Source of the DNA: Bacillota bacterium
GTDB lineage: Bacteria; Bacillota; Clostridia; Lachnospirales; Lachnospiraceae
Reading direction: 5' to 3'
Assembly (NCBI GenBank): GCA_023399055.1
Contig: JAEWQV010000027.1
Coordinates: 186,001 to 250,000, forward strand
Length of the DNA stretch: 64,000 bases
The notes beneath the pieces were generated by a model that saw nothing but the letters and a program-made list of their open reading frames with translations, was not told where the DNA came from and made no database searches. Positions 41,521 to 49,512 of this stretch are shown piece after piece. Numbering within the stretch: position 1 is the stretch's first letter; each line of letters starts with the position of its first letter. The position numbers were made by a program, and so were the translations under genes.

Positions 41521-42198
41521 TTGGAAGATTTTAATCTTCAAAAAGATGGGTCTGATAAATATTCTTTACGTGGACGTGTATTCAATAAGCTAAGAGAAGA
41601 TATTTTATCAGGACAATATCATGAAAATGAGGAGCTTCGAGAAAATACGATTGGTCAGGAGCTTGGCGTTAGTCGAACCCCGGTTAGAGAGGCACTCAGA
41701 CAATTGGAACTAGAAGGTCTTGTTACGATGGTACCCAATAAAGGTGCATATGTGACAGGGATAACTTCCAAGGATATTCATGATATCTATATCATTCGCT
41801 CCTATTTGGAAGGTCTTTGTGCCAGATGGGCATGTGAAAATATAACGGAAGTACAGATAGAAGCATTGGAAGAGGTTTTATACTTATCTGATTTTCATGC
41901 AAGACGCAGTCATCACGAGCAATTAGTAGAACTGGACAATAAATTTCATGATTTAATTTACAAAGCCTCTGGGAGTAAGATTTTAGATCATGTGCTCTCT
42001 GATTTTCACAGATATGTAGAACGTATTCGTAAAATTACTTTGGCGGTACCAGATAGAGCTTCAAAATCCAGTCAGGAGCATGCGGCTATACTGGATGCCA
42101 TCCGTAAAAGAGATGGGAATTTAGCAGAAGAGTTAGCACATGAGCATATCATGAAAACAATTAAAAATATTAGTGATCAAGGCTTATATAAAATATAG
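41521..42198 (+). CDS. GntR-family regulator with FCD domain
   Basis: A 225-residue regulator with an N-terminal winged helix (residues about 18-80; LREDILSGQYHENEELRENTIGQELGVSRTPVREALRQLELEGL) and an all-helical FCD ligand domain with the metal-type residues Asp...His...His. Translation starts at a TTG (41521) with AAGGAGG seven bases ahead. It is the last gene of the synthase-dehydrogenase operon. The palindrome ATTGTATACAAT over the operon promoter fits its subfamily, so autorepression responding to a carboxylic acid is likely. Confidence 0.92.
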   Translation: MEDFNLQKDGSDKYSLRGRVFNKLREDILSGQYHENEELRENTIGQELGVSRTPVREALRQLELEGLVTMVPNKGAYVTGITSKDIHDIYIIRSYLEGLCARWACENITEVQIEALEEVLYLSDFHARRSHHEQLVELDNKFHDLIYKASGSKILDHVLSDFHRYVERIRKITLAVPDRASKSSQEHAAILDAIRKRDGNLAEELAHEHIMKTIKNISDQGLYKI

Positions 42199-42273
42199 CA
42201 TATGATAGCTAATGAAGTAGAGATATGGTAACGATAAAGGTAAATTCCTGAATAAACACTGATTATTAATAAT

Positions 42274-42323
42274 ATAGGGTCGATACAGAAGGAATATGAA
42301 TAACATTCTGCATCGACCCTATA
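42274..42323. terminator. Bidirectional terminator
   Basis: TATAGGGTCGAT (42274-42285) pairs with ATCGACCCTATA (42312-42323), and CAGAA with TTCTG inside. It separates the GntR gene from the convergent ABC-F gene. Confidence 0.85.
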
Positions 42324-42335
42324 ATTCATGACAAG

Positions 42336-42355
42336 TGAAACGACATGTCGTTTCA
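42336..42355. repeat. Perfect 20-bp palindrome
   Basis: TGAAACGACATGTCGTTTCA lies 7 bp beyond the stop codon of the ABC-F gene on the minus strand. It could act as its hairpin terminator stem or as a protein site; there is no T-run. Confidence 0.6.
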
Positions 42356-42362
42356 TCTTGCC

Positions 42363-44348
42363 TTATTCTTCCGAAGCAAGTTCTTCCCACAATTCCATGA
42401 GGGTAAGAAGTCGTTCTTCTAATGCGTTTTTCTCATTATTAAGTTCTAACAACTTGGAGACATTTGTAAATATTTCTTCTTTTGTCAGAAGAGCATCAAT
42501 CTCTTCATTTCGCTGTTCTAATTGATGTATTTCGTCCTCTGCCTTTTTTAAATCATTCTTTCTTTTACGAGCTTTTGCCTGTTCCTCTTTTTGCTGCTGC
42601 CAATTCAATTTGTTTTCACTATCATTGTCGATAGTGTTTTGATTTATTGTATTAGACTGAAAAGCAGCTGTAGGGAAGGCACCAGGCTTTCCACCGGTTG
42701 AAGTATTAGTTGGTACAATTGCTTGACCTAGGGAAGCAGCCTCGACTTCTGATTTCTTTTCTAAATAATAATCGTAATTACCAATATAATTTAAGAGTGA
42801 CTGTTGGGTTAAGTCCAAGATACGAGTAGCTGTTTTATTAATAAAATAACGGTCATGGGAAACGTAAAGTACGGTGCCGCTATAATGATTGATTGCATTC
42901 TCAAGAATTTCTTTTGAAGTGATATCCAAATGGTTGGTTGGCTCGTCCAGGATTAATAAATTCGCTTCAGAGAGCATAAGCTTTGCAAGGGAAACCCGAC
43001 CTCGCTCACCACCACTAATATCCTTAATTCGCTTATAGACATCATCTTCTGTGAATAGGAAGGCAGCAAGTATATTTCGAATTGCTGTATTCCCTAAGTT
43101 GGGATACGTATCCTGCAATTCTTCGAATAACGTTTTTTCAGGGTTTAAGACCTGATGTTCCTGATCATAGTAACCAACCTTTACTTTTGAACCAAGTTTA
43201 ATTTCACCGGAATCAGAGGGAACCTGTCCATTAATAATCTTAAGGATGGTAGTTTTACCAGTTCCATTGTTACCTATAATGGATACCTTTTCTCCTCTTT
43301 TAATCTCAAAGTTTAAATCTGTAAACAAAGTAAGATGACCATAAGATTTGGCAAGCCCAGTTACATTAAGAACATCATTACCGCTAATCACTTGTGGTTC
43401 CAATTTAAAGTGCATTTCACTGTGTTCGAGGGGTCTGTCGACTCTCTCAATCTTATCCAGCATTTTTTCACGGCTCTCAGCTCTTTTAATGGATTTTTCT
43501 CTATTAAAGGAACGAAGCTTAGCAATAACTTCTTCCTGATGTTTGATTTCTTGCTGTTGATTCAAATATTGCTTCAACATAGCACTTTCAATCATTGCTT
43601 TTTTTTCGGTATAGGTTGAATAATTTCCCTCATAAGTTCTACACTTTGTGTGATCGAGTTCCACTACCTTAGATACCACTTTATCAAGGAAATAGCGATC
43701 ATGAGCAACAACAATGACAGCACCGTTATAATTTAATAAAAAAGTTTCCAACCAGGCAATGGATAATAAATCAAGGTGGTTGGTGGGCTCATCGAGAAGG
43801 ATGATGTCGGGCTTTGATAAGAGTAGTTTGCCAAGTGCAATTCTGGTCTTTTGTCCTCCGGAAAGAGTGTTCACTTTCTTATCAAAATCCTCTTCAACAA
43901 AACCAAGACCTTTTAATATCCCGATTACTTCACTTTGATACGCATAACCATTCTTTAATTCAAATTCATGAGTTAGTCTTGTATAGGAAGCGAGCATTTG
44001 GTTGAGCTTTTCACCTTCCGCATGTTTCATTTCCTGTTCTAAGGTTCGAATATCTTGATCAAGTTTTATAATGTCTTGTTTGACGGTAAGCATTTCCTCA
44101 TGGATGGAATGATCAGAAGAAAGATTCTGATGCTGGGACAGATAACCAATGGTGCTGCCCTTTGCGAGAATAACTTCACCTTCATCGGCGGACATTTCTT
44201 TCATAATAATCTTCAATAGGGTGGATTTTCCTGCACCATTAATTCCGACGATTGCAGCTTTTTCTCTTTCATTAATATGAAAAGAAACAGATTGTAAGAT
44301 CTGATTCGTGCCGAAAGATTTGCTGATGTTGTTACATGCTAATATCAT
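42363..44348 (-). CDS. ABC-F family ribosome-associated ATPase
   Basis: A 661-residue protein with two ATP-binding cassettes and no membrane segment. The Walker A motifs are GINGAGKST and GNNGTGKTT, the signatures are LSGGQKTRIALG and ISGGERGRVSLA, with Walker B LLDEPTNHLD in both. A linker of about 80 residues rich in Lys and Glu lies between, and the end is a coiled coil (about 590-655). ABC-F proteins bind the ribosomal E site and rescue stalled or antibiotic-bound ribosomes; this looks like a housekeeping Uup/YdiF-type member. The ATG at 44348 follows GAGGTAAAGAAA; the start at 44378 lacks a ribosome site. Confidence 0.92.
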   Translation of the reverse strand: MILACNNISKSFGTNQILQSVSFHINEREKAAIVGINGAGKSTLLKIIMKEMSADEGEVILAKGSTIGYLSQHQNLSSDHSIHEEMLTVKQDIIKLDQDIRTLEQEMKHAEGEKLNQMLASYTRLTHEFELKNGYAYQSEVIGILKGLGFVEEDFDKKVNTLSGGQKTRIALGKLLLSKPDIILLDEPTNHLDLLSIAWLETFLLNYNGAVIVVAHDRYFLDKVVSKVVELDHTKCRTYEGNYSTYTEKKAMIESAMLKQYLNQQQEIKHQEEVIAKLRSFNREKSIKRAESREKMLDKIERVDRPLEHSEMHFKLEPQVISGNDVLNVTGLAKSYGHLTLFTDLNFEIKRGEKVSIIGNNGTGKTTILKIINGQVPSDSGEIKLGSKVKVGYYDQEHQVLNPEKTLFEELQDTYPNLGNTAIRNILAAFLFTEDDVYKRIKDISGGERGRVSLAKLMLSEANLLILDEPTNHLDITSKEILENAINHYSGTVLYVSHDRYFINKTATRILDLTQQSLLNYIGNYDYYLEKKSEVEAASLGQAIVPTNTSTGGKPGAFPTAAFQSNTINQNTIDNDSENKLNWQQQKEEQAKARKRKNDLKKAEDEIHQLEQRNEEIDALLTKEEIFTNVSKLLELNNEKNALEERLLTLMELWEELASEE

Positions 44349-44516
44349 TTTCTTTACCTCATTTATTTTATTGGACAAATAAATCGCTGTAGAATTTATC
44401 CAAATTTATATTTCAATTATTGTAAACCTTGCTGTTTATTTTAACATAGGAATAGGAACAAGTAAAGAAAGGAAAGATAAGGGTCACTTATGATGAACTG
44501 TAACTGTTAGATTACA

Positions 44517-44545
44517 TTGACTTATTATTAACAATTCTATATAAT
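44517..44545 (+). promoter_or_regulatory. rex promoter with a Rex-like site
   Basis: TTGACT (44517-44522), 17-bp spacer, TATAAT (44540-44545). The 18-bp stretch 44517-44534 starts TTG and ends with a perfect half-site TTAACAA, compared with the Rex pattern TTGTTAA-N4-TTAACAA; the left half is degenerate. Confidence 0.6.
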
Positions 44546-44581
44546 TAAGTTAGTATTGAAACTAGATTAGGAGGGATAGCA

Positions 44582-45223
44582 TTGTATAAAAAAGAAATCT
44601 CAAAAGCCGTTATTAATAGATTACCCAGATATTACCGTTATTTAGGAGATTTATTAGAAAAAGATGTCGTTCGTATTTCATCAAAGGAACTGAGTGAGAA
44701 AATGAAGGTGACTGCTTCTCAGATCAGGCAAGATTTAAATAATTTTGGAGGGTTCGGTCAACAAGGATACGGATATAATGTAGAATATCTTCATTCTGAA
44801 ATAGGTAAAATCCTTGGACTTGATACAAAGTATAACGTAATCATCATAGGTGGTGGTAATCTTGGTCAGGCACTGGCTAACTATGTTGATTTTGAACGAA
44901 GAGGTTTTTATGTGAAAGCTATCTTTGATATTAGTCCGCAGGTGATAGGCTCAGATATCAGAGGAATTACTGTGAGATCCAATGATGAATTAGAGGACTA
45001 TATTAAAATAAATAAAGTTGATATTGCAGCAATTACGGTTCCTAAGGCGAAAGCTCCGGCGTTAGCTGCTGATCTGGCTAGATGGGGAGTAAAGGGTATA
45101 TGGAACTTTGCACCAACCGATCTAAATCTACCAAAAGAAGTAACAGTGGAAAATGTACATCTTGCAGAAAGCTTAATGAAGCTATCCTATCGTTTATCCG
45201 GAAAGGGTGAAATGGAAGGTTAA
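44582..45223 (+). CDS. rex: Redox-sensing repressor Rex
   Basis: A 213-residue repressor that responds to the NADH/NAD+ ratio. The N-terminal winged helix spans about 1-75 (VINRLPRYYRYLGDLLEKDVVRISSKELSEKMKVTASQIRQDLNNFGGFGQQGYGY) and the NAD-binding Rossmann fold carries IIGGGNLGQALANY. It ends with the domain-swap helix. Translation starts at TTG (44582) after AGGAGGG. In clostridia Rex controls fermentation and energy genes; a Rex-like site lies on its own promoter. Confidence 0.96.
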   Translation: MYKKEISKAVINRLPRYYRYLGDLLEKDVVRISSKELSEKMKVTASQIRQDLNNFGGFGQQGYGYNVEYLHSEIGKILGLDTKYNVIIIGGGNLGQALANYVDFERRGFYVKAIFDISPQVIGSDIRGITVRSNDELEDYIKINKVDIAAITVPKAKAPALAADLARWGVKGIWNFAPTDLNLPKEVTVENVHLAESLMKLSYRLSGKGEMEG

Positions 45224-45259
45224 GATGGGGATTTATAGGAAGGAAACGTAATTTCTCAT

Positions 45260-45862
45260 ATGGCAAAGAAGGAGAAACGCAACGAATTTCAGAATATTGT
45301 TAAGAATAAAAAACTGCCGATTTTGTCGCTAGATACCAGGTGGCATGACTTGTTTCCGCAGGAGGATAAAACCCCTGAAATGAAAAACCTGGAACAAAAG
45401 GTAAATGAATTATTAAAAAGACAGGGTAAGCTTGTAAATGATATTAAAGATTTAAAACAATTAAAGTCGAATCTTATGAAAGAAATTGTTCAGAATATGG
45501 ACATTCGTTCTGATGCCCTTGGGAAGGCAAAAGATAAAAAGCTGGACAAGAATAAGAATTATATCAATGAGATTAATATAAAGCTTGAGAAATCCATGGA
45601 TGAACTTGCTAATTTACCGTATGAAATTAAAGCTGTAAATGAGCAATTAATGGCAGAAAGTATACACATTTTTTATGATCTGCTAGAGAAAAATAAGCAG
45701 GAGATTAATGATGTTACAAATTGGATAAATCAAATTCGTGAAGAACTAAAGCTAAAAATTCTGTTGAAGCAGGATTTAGAAATGAAAAATTCTAAAATTT
45801 ATACATATATGCATGACATTCTCGGTGCAGATTTAATGGAATCCTTTGACAGGGAATTCTAG
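45260..45862 (+). CDS. Coiled-coil hypothetical protein
   Basis: A 200-residue charged protein predicted almost entirely helical, with heptad patterns over about 38-185 (MKNLEQKVNELLKRQGKLVNDIKDLKQ). There is no signal, membrane segment or recognised domain. It lies between rex (36 bp) and acpS, sharing their direction. Proteins of similar length and position occur beside rex in related Lachnospiraceae by my recollection, but no function is known. The ATG at 45260 has only a weak upstream purine tract. Confidence 0.75.
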   Translation: MAKKEKRNEFQNIVKNKKLPILSLDTRWHDLFPQEDKTPEMKNLEQKVNELLKRQGKLVNDIKDLKQLKSNLMKEIVQNMDIRSDALGKAKDKKLDKNKNYINEINIKLEKSMDELANLPYEIKAVNEQLMAESIHIFYDLLEKNKQEINDVTNWINQIREELKLKILLKQDLEMKNSKIYTYMHDILGADLMESFDREF

Positions 45863-45872
45863 GGAGGATAAT

Positions 45873-46232
45873 GTGATCATTGGAATTGGAGTTGACCTAA
45901 TTGAGATTGACCGGGTCGAAAAAGCTTATCAAAAGGTAGTTTTTCAGAAAAAATATTTTACGCAAAAGGAAATTGAGTTCATTGGCACGGACTATAAGAA
46001 AGCAGCAGGTAATTTCGCTGTGAAAGAGGCAGTTGCGAAAATGTTTGGTACAGGCTTTCGGGGGTTTGCTCCAATTGATATAGAAGTATTGCGAGATGAG
46101 CAAGGAAAACCCTATGTTAACTTATTTGCAAGAGCGCAGGAGTTGGCGAGAGCCAGAGAAATTAAGACAGTTCATGTATCGATTAGTAATGTGAAGGAAT
46201 ATGCCAATGCATTTGTAGTAGGGGAGGCGTAG
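45873..46232 (+). CDS. acpS: Holo-acyl-carrier-protein synthase
   Basis: A 119-residue phosphopantetheinyl transferase that activates the fatty-acid acyl carrier protein. Starting at GTG 45873 the protein begins MIIGIGVDLIEIDRV, with the metal-binding Asp in GVDLIEIDR and Glu in the second motif NFAVKEAVAKMFG. AGGGAGG lies seven bases before the GTG. It opens the acpS-nnr-alr-mazF group that is conserved in Firmicutes, three bases before nnr. Confidence 0.95.
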   Translation: MIIGIGVDLIEIDRVEKAYQKVVFQKKYFTQKEIEFIGTDYKKAAGNFAVKEAVAKMFGTGFRGFAPIDIEVLRDEQGKPYVNLFARAQELARAREIKTVHVSISNVKEYANAFVVGEA

Positions 46233-46235
46233 TGT

Positions 46236-47810
46236 ATGCGATATGCTTTTAATTCACAGCAGATGAAGATGGTGGATGATTATACTATTGAGGTTGCTGG
46301 AATTACTGCACTTGAACTTATGGAGCGGGCAGCTGCTGGATTAGTGGCAGTTATGAAAACACGCATAACGAAATCAGATCGTATACTGGCCATCTGTGGA
46401 TCGGGTAATAATGGTGGAGATGGGGTTGCAGCCAGCAGGCTCTTGCATTTGGAAGGCTACCAGGTTGCAGTGCTTCTTCTTGGAGACCAGAAGAAAACGT
46501 CCAGGTCAATGAATATGCAACTGGAAATGGCAAAGAATATTGGTATTGTGTTCGAACACAGAGACAGAATTCCTGAATATAATATACTAATTGATGCTTT
46601 ATTTGGAGTGGGCCTTACTAGAGAGATAACCGGTGATTATGCTACAGTTATTGATATGATGAATCTCAATCAGAGCTACATTTATTCTGTGGATATACCT
46701 TCGGGGATTTCTGCTGATACTGGAGAGGTGTTATCTCATGCAGTGGAAGCTGACGAAACGGTTACCTTCGGCTATCAAAAGCTTGGGATGTTATTATACC
46801 CGGGGGTAGATTATGTAGGGAAAGTAACCCTAATAGATATTGGATTTTCAACCCAATCAGAACAATTATTAAAGCAAAAAATTTGCTATTATGAGTCAGA
46901 GGATTTAATAAGATTACCAAAGAGATATAATTACAGCAACAAAGGAAGCTATGGCAAAGTTCTTATTATAGCTGGTAGTAATGGAATGAGTGGAGCTGCA
47001 TATTTATCAGCGAAAGCAGCTTATCGAAGTGGAGCAGGGCTTGTAAAGATATTGACTTCTCACACTAATCGGATTATATTACAGACCTTATTGCCGGAAG
47101 CACTTTTTGCAGCTTATGATCAGGAAATGAATAATACAATAGCTATAAAAAATATTCAGGATGCTCTTTTATGGGCGTCTGTTATTGTTATCGGACCTGG
47201 GATTGGGAGAACAGAGCTTTCAAGTAAACTTTTGGATATTGTAATAGAGGAAGCAAAAGTTCCTTTCATTCTTGATGCGGATGCTCTCCAACTATTATCT
47301 AGTAGAATTTGCGTTGCATTGAATCAACAAATTACAGATTTGGTAACAGAGCAAGGTTGGTTGGACGCATTAAAACGTATAGAATGTCTTAATAAACTCT
47401 TACCGGAGAATACAATACTTACGCCACACTTAAAAGAGTTATCGTCATTGCTTGGACTTCCGGTTTCTTATATTTCCAATAATTTAATTGACACTGCAAG
47501 ACAATGTTCTTATAATAGTAAGTTGATATTCAATATTAAAGATGCCAGGTCTTTGGTGACTGGTGGATTGGATATGTATATCAATGTAACTGGAAACAAT
47601 GGAATGGCGACCGGCGGAACAGGAGATGTTTTAACCGGTATTATAGCAGCATTTCTTGCACAGGGATTGCAAGCTTATGAGGCTGTTTGCCTTGCCTCCT
47701 ATATTCATGGTTTAGCAGGAGACTTAGCAGCCTTAGAGAAAGGTGTCTATTCCTTAATCGCAAGTGATGTGGTGGATGCCATAGAAAAAGTTATTTGCAG
47801 GAAAGGCTAG
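46236..47810 (+). CDS. nnr: Bifunctional NAD(P)H-hydrate repair enzyme
   Basis: A 524-residue fusion of an N-terminal epimerase (YjeF_N, about 1-215; GSGNNGGDGVAASRLL) and a C-terminal ADP-dependent dehydratase (about 225-520; GPGIGRTELS, LDADAL, GMATGGTGDVLTGIIAAFL). It repairs damaged NADH/NADPH hydrates. Two deviations in the second domain are visible: an insertion of about 25-30 residues after DADALQLL, and TPHLKEL where most family members have TPHPGEM. The catalytic GTGD motif is kept, so activity is likely. It sits between acpS and alr. Confidence 0.92.
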   Translation: MRYAFNSQQMKMVDDYTIEVAGITALELMERAAAGLVAVMKTRITKSDRILAICGSGNNGGDGVAASRLLHLEGYQVAVLLLGDQKKTSRSMNMQLEMAKNIGIVFEHRDRIPEYNILIDALFGVGLTREITGDYATVIDMMNLNQSYIYSVDIPSGISADTGEVLSHAVEADETVTFGYQKLGMLLYPGVDYVGKVTLIDIGFSTQSEQLLKQKICYYESEDLIRLPKRYNYSNKGSYGKVLIIAGSNGMSGAAYLSAKAAYRSGAGLVKILTSHTNRIILQTLLPEALFAAYDQEMNNTIAIKNIQDALLWASVIVIGPGIGRTELSSKLLDIVIEEAKVPFILDADALQLLSSRICVALNQQITDLVTEQGWLDALKRIECLNKLLPENTILTPHLKELSSLLGLPVSYISNNLIDTARQCSYNSKLIFNIKDARSLVTGGLDMYINVTGNNGMATGGTGDVLTGIIAAFLAQGLQAYEAVCLASYIHGLAGDLAALEKGVYSLIASDVVDAIEKVICRKG

Positions 47811-47817
47811 CATTGAA

Positions 47818-48984
47818 ATGATGAATTTAGAAAATAATACACAGAGTATTCGAAATTCTTATAGAGTTCAGGCGCGTGTCAATCTAGATGCAATCAGACA
47901 TAACCTACAAGAAGTTAAAAATAAAATTCAGGATAACGTTATGCTAATGGCTATAGTCAAAGCAGATGGCTATGGTCATGGTGCAGTACCAATTGCAAAA
48001 GCAATTGGAGACAGTACAGTTGTTGATGCGTATGGTGTTGCAATCATTGAAGAAGCTGTGGAACTACGACAAGCGGGTATTACAAAACCAGTATTAGTTC
48101 TTGGATACACACCCATGGAACAATATGAATATGTTGTGACTTATGATATTTCACAGACGGTATTTCAGTATGAGATGGCAAAGGCTCTGTCAGAGGAAGC
48201 CTGCAGGCAGAATAAGAATGTGAAAGTTCATATCAAGTTTGATACTGGTATGAATCGGATTGGGTTTTCTGATACTAAAGAAAGTATTGATGCGATAAAG
48301 CAAATTGGTAAGCTTCCTAATTTGGAAATAGAAGGTTTGTTTTCTCATTTTGCATGTGCGGATGAAACAGACCGCACTTATACGGAAAATCAAATGGCCC
48401 GTTTTCAAAAATTCTGTTCCTGGCTGGATCAAGAGAATATTTTTATTCCAATCAAGCATATTGCAAATAGTGCAGGTATCATTGAATTCCCAGTTGCATA
48501 TTTTAATATGGTACGTTGTGGGATAGCTACTTATGGAATCTATCCTTCGGATATGGTAAAGAAAGAAGAAATCAATTTAATACCTGCCATGGAAATTAAA
48601 TCACATGTCATATTTGTAAAGGATGTGGAGGCAGGAGCAGGAATTAGCTACGGTGCTACCTACATTACAAGTAAAAAAATGAAAATAGCCACGATACCAA
48701 TTGGTTATGCCGATGGATATTCTAGAAACCTTTCAAACTATGGTAAAGTAATTATACATGGTCAATATGCACCCATTGTTGGAAGAATCTGCATGGATCA
48801 ATTTATGGTGGACGTTACTGACATTGATGATGTGAAACAAGGAGATGAAGTAACTATACTTGGTCAGGAGCAAGGTGCAAGTATTATGGCAGAAGAACTT
48901 GCGGAATGGTCACATTCCTTTGCCTATGAATTGGTATGTACCGTTGGAAAAAGAATACCAAGATTTTATATTGAAACAAAATAA
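47818..48984 (+). CDS. alr: Alanine racemase
   Basis: A 388-residue pyridoxal-phosphate enzyme making D-alanine for peptidoglycan. The cofactor Lys48 is in AIVKADGYGHGA; the second catalytic base Tyr is in GISYGATY, and GYADGYSRNLSN and GRICMDQFMVD follow. The length and motifs are normal. It follows nnr by 7 bp; ATG at 47818 or 47821 may be used. A mazF gene follows, as in Bacillus and many clostridia. Confidence 0.96.
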   Translation: MMNLENNTQSIRNSYRVQARVNLDAIRHNLQEVKNKIQDNVMLMAIVKADGYGHGAVPIAKAIGDSTVVDAYGVAIIEEAVELRQAGITKPVLVLGYTPMEQYEYVVTYDISQTVFQYEMAKALSEEACRQNKNVKVHIKFDTGMNRIGFSDTKESIDAIKQIGKLPNLEIEGLFSHFACADETDRTYTENQMARFQKFCSWLDQENIFIPIKHIANSAGIIEFPVAYFNMVRCGIATYGIYPSDMVKKEEINLIPAMEIKSHVIFVKDVEAGAGISYGATYITSKKMKIATIPIGYADGYSRNLSNYGKVIIHGQYAPIVGRICMDQFMVDVTDIDDVKQGDEVTILGQEQGASIMAEELAEWSHSFAYELVCTVGKRIPRFYIETK

Positions 48985-49119
48985 ATGGAGATTTGTTCTG
49001 AATCTTTACGATATTTTTATTGAAATGCTGGAGATTTTTTTATGCACCATGCAAGGTAAGGAATACACACGAAGAAATTGGCAATAATAAGGTTAAGCTG
49101 ATATTGGAGTGTGAATTGA

Positions 49120-49479
49120 GTGGTAATTAAAAGAGGAGATATCTTCTATGCAGATCTGCGACCAGTGGTAGGATCTGAACAGGGTGGTGTCAGGCCGGTT
49201 CTGATTGTTCAGAATGATACAGGTAATAAACATAGTCCAACTGTTATATGTGCGGCCATTACATCAAAAATGAATAAAGCCAAGCTCCCCACACATGTGG
49301 AATTGGATGCTGAGAAATATGGAATTGTTAAGGATTCAGTTATTTTATTGGAGCAGGTGCGTACAATTGATAAATCCAGATTGAAAGAAAAAGTATGTCA
49401 TTTGGATAGGGATGTATTAAAGAAAATTGATAAAGCACTTATAATCAGTTTTTCTCTAGATACATATTATAATAGATAG
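49120..49479 (+). CDS. mazF: MazF/PemK-family endoribonuclease toxin
   Basis: A 119-residue toxin that cuts single-stranded mRNA at short motifs. It has the family start IKRGDIFYADLRPVVGSEQGGVRPVLIVQND and the catalytic region VICAAITSK, ending with VCHLDRDVLKKIDKALIISFSL as in EndoA/NdoA. Translation probably begins at GTG 49120 with GGAG ten bases ahead. In Bacillus the antitoxin gene ndoAI lies between alr and ndoA; here the 135-bp gap encodes no MazE-like protein on either strand, so the antitoxin must be elsewhere or absent. Confidence 0.93.
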   Translation: MVIKRGDIFYADLRPVVGSEQGGVRPVLIVQNDTGNKHSPTVICAAITSKMNKAKLPTHVELDAEKYGIVKDSVILLEQVRTIDKSRLKEKVCHLDRDVLKKIDKALIISFSLDTYYNR

Positions 49480-49512
49480 ATACGATACGAAAAAAGGAGA
49501 GAATATTATACG

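Noticed and set aside
48860..49087. 75-codon frame spanning the alr end, considered as a mazE antitoxin
   Set aside because: It lies mostly out of frame inside alr, and its tail has no ribbon-helix-helix or AbrB-like pattern.
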